From the NCBI GenBank assembly GCA_937910385.1, contig CALEPT010000056.1, positions 1-10,845 of the forward strand: a DNA stretch of 10,845 nt, given 5' to 3'. The notes below the pieces were generated by a model. That model was not told the DNA's origin and did no database searches. It saw only the letters and a list, made by a program, of their open reading frames with translations. Position numbers and translations under genes: made by a program. Below, piece after piece: positions 1 through 7,443 of the stretch (position 1 is the stretch's first letter; every line of letters starts with the position of its first letter). The stretch is from an uncultured Ruminococcus sp. (lineage in GTDB: Bacteria; Bacillota; Clostridia; Oscillospirales; Ruminococcaceae).

Positions 1-75
1 GGCTTTATAAAGCTATATTAAGCCAATTTTTAGTTGTTGAGCAGACATTAAGTAATTTCATTGTAAAATATATAC

Positions 76-104
76 GGTCCGCAGAGATTAATATTCTGCG
101 GACC
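76..104. terminator. Bidirectional-looking intrinsic terminator
   Basis: A perfect 10-bp stem (76-85 with 95-104; arm GGTCCGCAGA) closes a 9-base AT-rich loop. Read on the plus strand it is followed by a T-rich tract (TTATTTTGTTTTG), so it suits a gene entering from the left of the window. Read on the minus strand it is followed by GTATATATTTTAC, a weaker tract, and lies 38 bases past the stop of the membrane protein gene at 143. It most likely serves both. Positions 1-75 show nothing else recognisable. Confidence 0.75.
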
Positions 105-142
105 TTATTTTGTTTTGTCTATATTATTGCAGCAGCGCCGAT

Positions 143-1612
143 TTATTTTTTCTTTTTCTTTTCGGGAATTTCCGCTCCGGTGCATGAAGCGCATGAGGCT
201 CCGGCTGCTGCCCAGAACAGCGGTGCAAAAGCTATGCTGCTGCAGCCAATAAGGAATATCAGCGCTCCGCAGAGGGTGATGAAGAAGAGCGATGTTCTTT
301 CAGTATCATGCTCTTCTTTCATTTTTTTGTATCCTATGAACAGGACTGAGACGATCAGTGCAGCAAGAGCTATAAGTGCCGGTATTCCGCGTGTTGCAGC
401 GATATAAAGATATTCATTGTAGCATTTATCGAATATGTTCCTGTTTTGCAGGATAATGTCTGAGATATCGGAATCGGGCGAGAGAACTCCGAAGGTACGT
501 ATCTGGGGATAAGCAAGCTGCTCGGGACCTGTTCCTGTCAGAGGTGATCTTCCGATTATATCAATAGTTTTATCATTCATATACAGATAAACGTCGAGGG
601 TGCTGTCAAGATCGATAATACCGGAATTTACGTCTGATGATGCTGAGATACGCATATATGAATCAGCCCACCATAGCTCTCTTCCGTCGTAAAGTCTGTA
701 GGAGGATATATTTCCCACTGCGCCGAGCTCCACGATCAGAACGGCGATAACCGCCGGGACTATCACAGTAAGCACCGAAAGCATTCTCTTCTTCGGTGAC
801 TTCGTTATAAAAACGGATAAAACAGCTGCAATAACGGCAAATACAAGTCCGCAGATCCCGATAAGGGAATATGTGAAGATCATTGTGAATGAGAAAACGA
901 CGGCAGATAACAGACAGAATATCCTTCTACTTCTGCTTTGGGCTGAGACAGCGCCTATTATTGCGGCAGTAAGCGAAAGACTCAGGAGCATTGCCAGAAA
1001 CAGCGGAGACTGAGCAAGCCCTGAGGCGGCATTCACCTTGAGCTTTAGTGAGATATAGGCGTAACGTCCGAGCTTTCCGGTAAATACCTGTATAACTCCC
1101 CATACAGCATTGAGCAGACCTGACAAAACGATACCGTCAAGCAGAGCCCTCAGAGCGGTTTCTCTTTTTACCGAGAGAGCCGTTATGAAAAAGCTGATAT
1201 AGAACAATGTTGCAAGAACGCCTTCACTTCTCTGGGGAAATCCGTACAGCGATACCGACGTGTCATACGAGTCTATAAGCGAGATAACCGACCAAGCCAG
1301 CATTGCTGCAAAGGCGCATACAGGGACTATCGCTTTTTTGCTTATGTATTTTTTTATTATGGCGATGAGCGCGAGTATCATGCAGAATACGCCTGCTGCG
1401 GCAAGACCTCCGGCGGCTATCAAGTATGATGTTTTCTTTGCGATCTGATGCTGTATCTCGCAAAAGGCGGTGGATACAGATACAAAGAAGCAAGCGGTCA
1501 TTAGTCCGAATGAAGCGAGCTTTGAATACTGCTCCTCGGTCATGTTGAGTATAAAGTTGGAGCTTTCGCTCGAGTTGAAAAGAGTTTTTGTCTGTTTTTT
1601 GTTATTTGCCAT
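143..1612 (-). CDS. O-antigen ligase / Wzy_C-type polytopic membrane protein
   Basis: A 489-residue integral membrane protein with roughly ten hydrophobic segments. These are concentrated at about residues 33-300 and 410-475, on either side of a large polar loop (about 300-410). That layout, plus the loop signature GRSPLTGTGPEQL followed by a YNEYLYIAATRGIPAL-like stretch before the next membrane segment, is typical of the O-antigen ligase/Wzy_C superfamily. These enzymes move or polymerise lipid-linked glycans on the outer face of the membrane. The usual His-Asn of the second motif is Tyr-Asn here. The C-terminus is a run of lysines. The start is supported by AAGGAAAGG (1619-1627), 6 bases before ATG. 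In a Gram-positive the substrate could be a wall polysaccharide or a glycoprotein; the sequence does not say which. It lies downstream of the LRR-dockerin gene with no clear terminator between them, so co-transcription is possible. Confidence 0.75.
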   Translation of the reverse strand: MANNKKQTKTLFNSSESSNFILNMTEEQYSKLASFGLMTACFFVSVSTAFCEIQHQIAKKTSYLIAAGGLAAAGVFCMILALIAIIKKYISKKAIVPVCAFAAMLAWSVISLIDSYDTSVSLYGFPQRSEGVLATLFYISFFITALSVKRETALRALLDGIVLSGLLNAVWGVIQVFTGKLGRYAYISLKLKVNAASGLAQSPLFLAMLLSLSLTAAIIGAVSAQSRSRRIFCLLSAVVFSFTMIFTYSLIGICGLVFAVIAAVLSVFITKSPKKRMLSVLTVIVPAVIAVLIVELGAVGNISSYRLYDGRELWWADSYMRISASSDVNSGIIDLDSTLDVYLYMNDKTIDIIGRSPLTGTGPEQLAYPQIRTFGVLSPDSDISDIILQNRNIFDKCYNEYLYIAATRGIPALIALAALIVSVLFIGYKKMKEEHDTERTSLFFITLCGALIFLIGCSSIAFAPLFWAAAGASCASCTGAEIPEKKKKK

Positions 1613-1630
1613 AGTTAACCTTTCCTTGTT

Positions 1631-1648
1631 TTATTCTTCGGGCAGCGA
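1631..1648 (-). repeat. 18-bp duplicate of the LRR-dockerin gene end (distal copy)
   Basis: The 18 bases TTATTCTTCGGGCAGCGA (plus strand) are identical to 1752-1769, which encode the last residues and stop (SLPEE-stop) of the neighbouring dockerin gene. This copy is outside any gene, 121 bases further downstream. In the matching frame the codons before it hit a stop, so it is not a functional coding end. It is either the residue of a lost dockerin gene or one side of a target duplication around 1649-1751. Confidence 0.85.
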
Positions 1649-1706
1649 GCTGAATCAGCTCGACCATAGCCACGCTTCCGCGCTTACGCGCTCACTCTCT
1701 GCGGGT
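1646..1706 (-). repeat. Dispersed intergenic hairpin repeat, copy A
   Basis: Read on the minus strand this runs from AGAGAGTGAGCG through AAGCGTGGCTATGG to CGAGCTGATTCAGCTCG. The last part is a 17-base palindrome (1646-1662) with 8-bp arms. The whole stretch aligns with plus-strand 10794-10845 with the same order of blocks (GAGAGTGA, CG..GCG, CGTGGC, ATGG, AGCTG, TCAGC) and a gap of a few bases. It sits just after the LRR-dockerin gene, in the direction of transcription. I do not recognise the family. Confidence 0.6.
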
Positions 1707-1751
1707 CGGGAAATATGTCCCCGCTGAACGGAATGATGTAAATAATAATAA

Positions 1752-1769
1752 TTATTCTTCGGGCAGCGA
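1752..1769 (-). repeat. 18-bp repeat, coding copy at the dockerin gene end
   Basis: This is the in-gene partner of 1631-1648. It encodes SLPEE-stop of the LRR-dockerin protein. The paralogous end at 5345 encodes the same residues with different codons, so the exact 18-base match is local to this gene and not forced by protein conservation. Confidence 0.85.
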
Positions 1770-3332
1770 AGGTATGAGCTTGAGTATGTACTTCTGTATT
1801 GCCAGCGCGTCGGAAGCCGTAACTCCGTCGCCGCCACCCGAACAATCGGCATTTATGAGCCCCTGCGCCGTGATGTGATCCTCGTTTGTGCCGTCCACGC
1901 CGTATTTATCGGGATTGGACTGCGATTGGAGTATCAGCACCGCATCTGCCATTTCAACAGTGCCGTTTTCGTTTGCGTCGCCGCAGACAGGTTCGGGTAT
2001 AGGTGCTTCACCCAGTGATTCAAACGTGTAGCCGTATTTCTCGGCATAGGCTTGTGCAGTGGAGTTTTCGTATCCGTAGATAGTACCTGTATATGAAGCG
2101 CCATCACTGCTAAGGTATACATTGTATATTGTATCACATCTATCATATATCTCACATTCGGGATTCAGTATGGTTATGGATTCCAGATTTTCGCAGTCAC
2201 CGAATGCATATTCTTCAATACTTTTTACACTTTCAGGTATTGTTATTGCTGTAAAGGCTGTATTATAAAATGCCAGTATTCCTATGCTTGTAACTGAATC
2301 GGGAATATTTATTGATGCAAGGCTTGTGCAGCTGTCAAATGTACATTTGCCTATTCTCGTAACAGAATCGGAGATAGATATTGATTCAAGGCTTGTGCAG
2401 TAATAAAATGCAGAATCGCCTATGCTCGTAACCGAATCGGGTATGTTCAATAAGCCTATGCCTGTGTTGTAGAAAGCATTATTACCTATAGTTTCGACCG
2501 AATCAGGAATAACTATGGATTCAAGGCTTTTACAGTTTTTAAAAGCTTCGTTTTCTATACTCGTCACGGTGTCGGGAATGTTGACGGATGTAAGACTTTG
2601 GCAATCACTAAACATTCTATTAGTAATGCAAGGAAGAGCATTTTCAAAGGTTGCCGAGCTTAAACTATTGCATTGTAAAAAAATCTCACGCGCCATGGTA
2701 GTGACAGAAGCAGGAATCACGATAGACTGAATCGCACTGCCCTTGAATGCTGCCTGCTGAATTTTTTCTACCGAGTCGGGTATTGTGATCGATGTGAGTT
2801 TTTTACAGCCATAAAATGAAAAACAACCTATAATTTTTACTGAATCCGGTATCGTGTATTCGGTATTGGCGTGACATGCAGGGTGGCAAATCAGCATCGT
2901 TTTATCTTTATTAAATAATACCCCGTTTTCATCTGTGTAATACTGATTATCCTCATCTACATATACAGCTTCAATGCTCTCACATTCATCAAAGGGGTTA
3001 AATCCATCCAGAGTCGTAATAGAAGCGGGGATCGTTACTGATGTAAGCTTATTACAGTAATCAAAAGCCCAATAAATTATTTTCGTTACAGGGACTCCGT
3101 TCACCTCACTTGGTATCTCTATATCCCCCTCAGCATCTGTATCGCATTCGTCTAATTCGGCATGGTCGGAGTAGACGCGGTAGGTGAAATATCCTGATGT
3201 TACCTTGGTATATTCCTCTTCCTCTGCGCTCGCAACTATAGCCGTATCGGGAGCGTAATTGCTGAGTGCAGGCATAGCTCCGCTCACGATAGCAAGTGAA
3301 AGTACCGCCGCAATAAATCTTTTTACATTCAT
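1752..3332 (-). CDS. Secreted BspA-type leucine-rich-repeat protein with C-terminal dockerin
   Basis: A 526-residue secreted protein. Residues 1-36 form a signal peptide (MNVKRF, hydrophobic core, cleavage near AS-AEEE). Residues ~70-400 carry about ten LRR_5/BspA repeats of ~23 residues with the consensus IPDSVTSIGxxAFxxCxSLxSI, ending in the typical GYENSTAQAYAEKYGYTF cap. Residues 450-520 are a dockerin: Ca loop 1 is D452-A-N-E-N-G-T-V-E-M-A-D463, and the second repeat is at 496-515. There is no catalytic motif, so the likely role is binding (protein or polysaccharide) on a cellulosome. AGGAGGG (3339-3345) lies 6 bases before ATG, and a promoter lies at 3360-3389. The last 77 residues match the SGNH protein's tail at 67 of 77 positions by my count, so the two dockerins are recent paralogues and should bind the same cohesin. 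Confidence 0.9.
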   Translation of the reverse strand: MNVKRFIAAVLSLAIVSGAMPALSNYAPDTAIVASAEEEEYTKVTSGYFTYRVYSDHAELDECDTDAEGDIEIPSEVNGVPVTKIIYWAFDYCNKLTSVTIPASITTLDGFNPFDECESIEAVYVDEDNQYYTDENGVLFNKDKTMLICHPACHANTEYTIPDSVKIIGCFSFYGCKKLTSITIPDSVEKIQQAAFKGSAIQSIVIPASVTTMAREIFLQCNSLSSATFENALPCITNRMFSDCQSLTSVNIPDTVTSIENEAFKNCKSLESIVIPDSVETIGNNAFYNTGIGLLNIPDSVTSIGDSAFYYCTSLESISISDSVTRIGKCTFDSCTSLASINIPDSVTSIGILAFYNTAFTAITIPESVKSIEEYAFGDCENLESITILNPECEIYDRCDTIYNVYLSSDGASYTGTIYGYENSTAQAYAEKYGYTFESLGEAPIPEPVCGDANENGTVEMADAVLILQSQSNPDKYGVDGTNEDHITAQGLINADCSGGGDGVTASDALAIQKYILKLIPSLPEE

Positions 3333-3359
3333 GGTAATCCCTCCTAAAATACATATTTA

Positions 3360-3389
3360 ATTATACCATGATTTGGAATATAAATGCAA
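3360..3389 (-). promoter_or_regulatory. Promoter of the LRR-dockerin gene (extended -10)
   Basis: On the minus strand the -10 is a perfect TATAAT (3360-3365) preceded by TGG, giving an extended -10. An 18-base spacer separates it from TTGCAT (3384-3389), a weak -35. It lies 27 bases before the start codon at 3332, just past the protease terminator, so the LRR gene is a separate transcription unit. Confidence 0.65.
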
Positions 3390-3454
3390 TGCCGCGGAGC
3401 TTTTTTCTGTTTATTGCACAAACATCGGGCAGTATGTTTGTCATAATATACAAA

Positions 3455-3481
3455 GTCTCCGCAGCGGTGAGCTGCGGAGAC
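3455..3481 (-). terminator. Intrinsic terminator of the M6 protease gene
   Basis: A perfect 10-bp stem (GTCTCCGCAG, 3455-3464, with 3472-3481) with a 7-base loop starts 7 bases after the protease stop codon. On the minus strand it is followed by TTTGTATATTATG. The inner stem CCGCAG/CTGCGG is shared with the terminator at 76-104. Confidence 0.8.
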
Positions 3482-3487
3482 CGAGTG

Positions 3488-5212
3488 CTATTTCTTTGCG
3501 ATCGTGATAGTGTAGGTATCGTTGACCTTGTCGCCGACTGTTATCGTAATTCCGGGGTCGATAGACTGATTTCCGCTGCTGTCATACCAGTTGAAGCCGG
3601 AAATGCTGTTGTCTATGACATCGCCTGTATAATACAAGTTATCGGTTTCTGTATCGTCGATGATACGGATAAATCGCTTGCCTGCATCGTTGTTTGTATT
3701 GGCGTCCTTTCCGCTTTCGTAGGTGAAGTATTTCCACCAGCCGTTATCGCTTACCGATCCCTCGATATGGAGAACTCGGACGCCGCTTCCTGTTGATTTA
3801 AGATACCTCATCCAACTGCTGAGGTCACTGTTGTTGGCGTCGATAGTGGTATATTCGATTATAAAGAATTCTGAGTAATAATTTTCGTCGAGGTCGCCGC
3901 ACGGTATAATAACGCAGTTGCCGCTGTCTGTCTGACCGTTTGTGAGCGTGAAGGTCTGGGTGTCTGCGGAGCTGTCGTATACCTGTATCTGGTCGGAGGT
4001 ATACCAGCCGAGCATGAGCTTTGATGCAGCGGAAAAGTCGCAGGTAGCGTCGTCCATAAGCTCGAAGCCTGCCGAGCCGTGGAGTCCTTCCCAGTCGGTG
4101 GTATTATTGTAGAGGTAGTAGTCCGGCAGACCCATGCAGTGTCCCATTTCATGGAGGTAGGTGCTTACGAAGTCCGAGCAGCTCGTGTCGCTTGCTATCT
4201 CGGCATTTCCCACTATAACGTGACCGACTGAGCAGCCGTCGTATTTAGCGTAGTAATTTCCGCCGAATGTGCCTGCACATGGCCACCATTCGTCATCGCC
4301 GGCAGCCTTGGGTACAGATATCATGATAGTGTCAATAGTCTTATCACCGTCTGCATCATAATCATTATAGTCTATAATGTCGTTGAATGCCTCGATAACT
4401 TCTGTTTCGAGCTTTGCCTTGTAATCGTCGTTCTCGTAGGTCTCCTTATTCTCCTTAGCCGTGTAGCGGAACGCCTTTCCCTGGAGGTTCATTATTCCCT
4501 TTGAGGAGCGCTTGTAGAATGCCGCGCAGCTCTCGAATGGATAGTTGCTGTCGGAGGCATTCTCTTCGCCGAAAGCTACCTGTTCGATCCTTTCGATAGA
4601 TGGTTCATAGTCGTACTGGCAGTCGGGGAAGTCAACGTAGAAGATGATGAGGTTTGCGTCACCCTGAGAGGGGAGCGAGCCGTAAATGTCATAGATAGGC
4701 GGTGCGATGAAATCGGCACCGGTGGTTGTGGTAGTAGTCGTTGTGGTTGTGGTAGTAGTCGTTGTGGTGGTTGTAGTAGTAGTCTGATCTTCCTGCCAGA
4801 TGTATATATATCTGGCGTTATCTGAGGATATGAGCGCTTTTCTCATGAAAACGAGGTCAAGGGAGTTTACAGCGCCGTCCTGATTCATGTCGGCAAGGCC
4901 GACAGCAGACAAAAGGTCTATGGTTATCTCTCCGGGCTTTTCAAAGGTATCCACCTGATCTTCCCTGCCCACAGCATAATAGCCGTAAGGCGTGTAGAAT
5001 ACTGCTTCCTCGCCGAGCGGAGCTTTTGCGAGGATATGCTCAGAGAGCAGAACATAGTCCGCAACGTTTATTTCACCGTCATTGTTCAGGTCGCCGATAG
5101 TTTTTCTCGCTTCCCACGATGCAGAAGCGTTTACCGACATAGCTGCCGAAGCTGCTATTGCTGCCGCTGCCGAGAGGGAGACGGCTCTGCGAAATAGTGA
5201 TCTGTGTTTCAT
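3488..5212 (-). CDS. Secreted M6-family zinc metalloprotease with N-terminal dockerin
   Basis: A 574-residue secreted protein. Residues 1-32 form a signal peptide (MKHRSLFRR, Ala-rich core). Residues 40-126 form an N-terminal dockerin with two canonical Ca loops (D41-L-N-N-D-G-E-I-N-V-A-D52 and D108-M-N-Q-D-G-A-V-N-S-L-D119) separated by an unusually long ~45-residue insert. Residues 144-164 are 21 consecutive threonines, a linker. Residues ~175-574 are an M6 (immune inhibitor A-like) peptidase: HEMGHCMGLPD at 354-364 fits HExxHxxGxxD, with H354, E355 and H358 at the zinc site. AGGAGG (5218-5223) lies 5 bases before ATG. M6 enzymes are extracellular endopeptidases. Docking one to a cellulosome could serve protein degradation, maturation of neighbours or defence; the sequence does not decide. 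The C-terminal ~150 residues contain no second dockerin. Confidence 0.88.
   Translation of the reverse strand: MKHRSLFRRAVSLSAAAAIAASAAMSVNASASWEARKTIGDLNNDGEINVADYVLLSEHILAKAPLGEEAVFYTPYGYYAVGREDQVDTFEKPGEITIDLLSAVGLADMNQDGAVNSLDLVFMRKALISSDNARYIYIWQEDQTTTTTTTTTTTTTTTTTTTTTGADFIAPPIYDIYGSLPSQGDANLIIFYVDFPDCQYDYEPSIERIEQVAFGEENASDSNYPFESCAAFYKRSSKGIMNLQGKAFRYTAKENKETYENDDYKAKLETEVIEAFNDIIDYNDYDADGDKTIDTIMISVPKAAGDDEWWPCAGTFGGNYYAKYDGCSVGHVIVGNAEIASDTSCSDFVSTYLHEMGHCMGLPDYYLYNNTTDWEGLHGSAGFELMDDATCDFSAASKLMLGWYTSDQIQVYDSSADTQTFTLTNGQTDSGNCVIIPCGDLDENYYSEFFIIEYTTIDANNSDLSSWMRYLKSTGSGVRVLHIEGSVSDNGWWKYFTYESGKDANTNNDAGKRFIRIIDDTETDNLYYTGDVIDNSISGFNWYDSSGNQSIDPGITITVGDKVNDTYTITIAKK
4724..4765 (-). 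repeat. Tandem 21-bp duplication inside the poly-Thr linker
   Basis: Within the 63 bases coding for 21 threonines (4721-4783), the block 4724-4744 is repeated exactly at 4745-4765. Each unit is seven codons using ACA, ACC, ACT and ACG. An exact 21-base copy in a mixed-codon tract shows recent slippage or duplication, so linker length is likely to vary among strains. Confidence 0.85.
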
Positions 5213-5227
5213 AATTACCTCCTGTTT

Positions 5228-5257
5228 TTTATACTGTGCGCTGTCTTAAAATGTCAA
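5228..5257 (-). promoter_or_regulatory. Possible promoter of the M6 protease gene
   Basis: On the minus strand a perfect TTGACA (5252-5257) is followed by an 18-base spacer and TATAAA (5228-5233). The expected start of transcription would fall inside or just before the Shine-Dalgarno at 5218-5223, leaving almost no leader. The TTGACA also forms part of a hairpin (5248-5267). Either the leader is very short or this is a chance match. Confidence 0.35.
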
Positions 5258-5322
5258 CGGACATTTTGAGATCTGCCGTCAATGACGGCAGGCGGCGAAA
5301 AATCGCCGCAAGCGCTCCGCTT
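5248..5322. repeat. Four back-to-back hairpins between dockerin genes
   Basis: Four perfect inverted repeats follow one another almost without spacing: 5248-5267 (8-bp arms AAAATGTC, loop AACG), 5273-5291 (8-bp arms CTGCCGTC, loop AAT), 5292-5309 (7-bp arms GCGGCGA, loop AAAA) and 5310-5322 (5-bp arms AAGCG, loop CTC). They occupy most of the 132 bases between the SGNH esterase stop and the protease start. None is followed by a good T tract on the minus strand, so they are not plain intrinsic terminators. They may slow or stop transcription, protect mRNA ends, or be a REP-like element. Confidence 0.8.
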
Positions 5323-5344
5323 ATACTGCCTCTGAAATGGTGAT

Positions 5345-7285
5345 TTATTCCTCGGGAAGCGAGGGAATGAGCTTCAAGATGTATTTCTGGATCGCGAGTG
5401 CGTCCATTCCGGTGATACCGTCGCCGCCGCCCGAGCAGTCGGCATTTATTATGCCTTGTTCGGTGATGTGGTCTTTATCAGTGCCGCTGACACCGTACTT
5501 ATCGGGATTTGCCTGCGACTGCAATATCAATACTGCATCTGCCATTTCAACAGTGCCGTTGCAGTTGGCGTCGCCGCAGGCGGATCCGCCGTCAATGGCG
5601 GCGAATGTATAGCTGTTTGTCTCTGCGTAGATCTGAGCCGTAGAGTCCTCATAGCCGTAAATAATGCCGCTGAAGCTGAACAGACTGTTGCTTATAGTGT
5701 CCTTTGAATCATAGATCGCGCAATCAGGATTCAGAATGGTGATAGACTCCAGAGCGCTGCAGAAAGAGAATGCCTTCTCTTCTATATTTTCGACGGAAGA
5801 AGGAACGATTACAGATGAAAGTGCAGTGCAGTTGCTGAAGGCTCCATATCCTATATTTATGACAGAATCGGGTATAGTTATCGAATCCAGACCCGTGCAG
5901 TAATGGAAAGCCCATGCTCCTATTGATATAACAGAATCCGGTATGGATACCGAAGTGATATTTGAGCAGTCAAAAAACGCCCAGTCTCCTATACTTGCAG
6001 CTCCGTCGGATATTATAACGCTTTTTATATCCGTATTTGCGCGGAAAGGCGAGCTTTCATCAATGGTATAATCATACATATCCCCCGTACCGCTGATAGT
6101 AAGAGTACCTTCGTCATCAAGGATCCATGTCAGATTTTCGCCGCACTTTCCCGATAGCTCTTCATCGCCTTCTGTCTTGTAGACATTTTCGTACATGGTT
6201 TCCGCCCACAGCTGACGCATAGCTTCGTAGCCGGTATCGTTCGGGTGTACCCCGTCGCTGCTGAGACCTTCGGGATTCTCACGGAAATAAGCGTCAAAAT
6301 CGGGTCCCTGAACGAGATCGCTGCCGTATTCCTCCCAGAGCTTCTCGACCATTGCGTTGTAATCGTCAAGGTAGGTGTTCACGCCTGATTCGAGGGCATA
6401 GGGGATCTTAGGGAGAATGGGAGTTTTACCGAGGTCGAGTATGGCGTCTATCATATATTTTGTGTTTTCGTAGTAGGTCTGCGCTCCGGTCTGATTTCCC
6501 CATGCGTCGTTAGTGCCGTATGCGATGCTTACGTATTTTCCGGGATAGGTCGAGAGCCAGCGGTCGATGTTGTTCCTGCCGTCGGTACTCGTTATTCCGC
6601 CGATACCGCCGTTTTCCTGAATGGGGAAATAGCGCTCGTCGAGCTGATTTATGAAGGTCGCGAAGCCCGTGCCGTAGCAGTTGTTCATGCCGCCTGCGGT
6701 AATGGAATCGCCGAAGAATATCCAGCTGTCGGAAACTCCGTCCGAGACATTATGGATATCGAAATTTATGCTTGCCTGCTTACCCGCTTCGTCGTCAGCG
6801 GCGGCAATATTCATTCTTATCCAGTTATAGCCCTCCATGTCAACGAGGTGCTGGCGGGAGCTGAGGGTATTCCCGGAGACTGTCTCAACGACTACCCAGC
6901 CGTCCTCTGGGTATGTGTCGCCGCCGGCTGCGTTTACCTCGATAGTGTAATCCGAAGGCTCCATGTTGCGGCTGACGTAATTTCCTATATTGTCGTAGGC
7001 GCTGGTGTTGTACCAGACAGCGATGACTTGTCTGCGCTCGCTTTCGGGAACTTCCGAGAGGTCGTATGCGAGGTAATCGGGTGTCGAGGCATTCCAGAAT
7101 GAGTAATAGTGCTCATCGTTAGCGAAGGTTTTGGAATAATTTTCCGAGCCGGTATATACGGGACAGTTTCGGCTGATAACGGGATTAGGGTCTGTATCGG
7201 CGAATGCGCTTGCTCCTGTGAGCGGGAGTGCTGCGAGCGAGAACGCCATTGCAGCAGAGAGCGCTTTGCGAAACAGTTTTTTCAT
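5345..7285 (-). CDS. Secreted SGNH/GDSL esterase with BspA-type LRRs and C-terminal dockerin
   Basis: A 646-residue secreted enzyme. Residues 1-29 are a signal peptide (MKKLFRK, core, ASAFA). Residues ~30-185 form a probable beta-rich accessory module. Residues ~187-365 are the SGNH hydrolase: block I GDSIT (S194), block III YGTND (N259) and block V SDGVHPND (D344, H347), the full catalytic set. Residues ~380-560 start with the BspA-associated GKCGENLTWILDDEGTLTISGTG stretch in two overlapping parts and continue into about five LRR_5 repeats. Residues 571-640 are the dockerin. The likely role is removing acetyl or other ester groups from plant polysaccharide within a cellulosome; the substrate is not shown. 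I chose ATG at 7283-7285 because AAGGAG (7295-7300) precedes it and the signal peptide begins there. An upstream in-frame ATG at 7330 lies in the promoter -10 region and cannot be used. Confidence 0.88.
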   Translation of the reverse strand: MKKLFRKALSAAMAFSLAALPLTGASAFADTDPNPVISRNCPVYTGSENYSKTFANDEHYYSFWNASTPDYLAYDLSEVPESERRQVIAVWYNTSAYDNIGNYVSRNMEPSDYTIEVNAAGGDTYPEDGWVVVETVSGNTLSSRQHLVDMEGYNWIRMNIAAADDEAGKQASINFDIHNVSDGVSDSWIFFGDSITAGGMNNCYGTGFATFINQLDERYFPIQENGGIGGITSTDGRNNIDRWLSTYPGKYVSIAYGTNDAWGNQTGAQTYYENTKYMIDAILDLGKTPILPKIPYALESGVNTYLDDYNAMVEKLWEEYGSDLVQGPDFDAYFRENPEGLSSDGVHPNDTGYEAMRQLWAETMYENVYKTEGDEELSGKCGENLTWILDDEGTLTISGTGDMYDYTIDESSPFRANTDIKSVIISDGAASIGDWAFFDCSNITSVSIPDSVISIGAWAFHYCTGLDSITIPDSVINIGYGAFSNCTALSSVIVPSSVENIEEKAFSFCSALESITILNPDCAIYDSKDTISNSLFSFSGIIYGYEDSTAQIYAETNSYTFAAIDGGSACGDANCNGTVEMADAVLILQSQANPDKYGVSGTDKDHITEQGIINADCSGGGDGITGMDALAIQKYILKLIPSLPEE

Positions 7286-7330
7286 AAAAAACAACTCCTT
7301 GAGGATAATTCGTACTAATTTATATAACAT

Positions 7331-7359
7331 ATGATACCATATTTTTGTAAAAACGTCAA
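7331..7359 (-). promoter_or_regulatory. Promoter of the SGNH-dockerin gene (extended -10)
   Basis: On the minus strand: TTGACG (7354-7359), a 17-base spacer, then TATCAT (7331-7336) preceded by TGG. Both hexamers match the sigma-A consensus at 5 of 6 positions, spacing is optimal and the TGn extension is present. Transcription should start near 7324, giving a leader of about 40 bases. Confidence 0.75.
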
Positions 7360-7443
7360 GACTTTTTTATCGGGCTGAGCGGGGTGTCCACGCTGCCGTC
7401 TTCGTGCCGATGATAAAAAATCGGAAGTATCACTCCGCGCCCG

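Noticed and set aside
1613..1751. Promoter for the O-antigen ligase-like gene (TTTACA...CATATT on the minus strand)
   Set aside because: The spacer would be 19 bases and the -10 matches only 4 of 6, so I do not call it.
3368..3796. 142-codon open frame on the plus strand
   Set aside because: It overlaps the terminator and the 3' end of the M6 protease gene on the other strand, has no ribosome site and no recognisable domain.
7363..7420. Inverted pair TTTTTTATC/GATAAAAAA between the divergent promoters
   Set aside because: Low-complexity arms 40 bases apart are not convincing as a terminator or operator.
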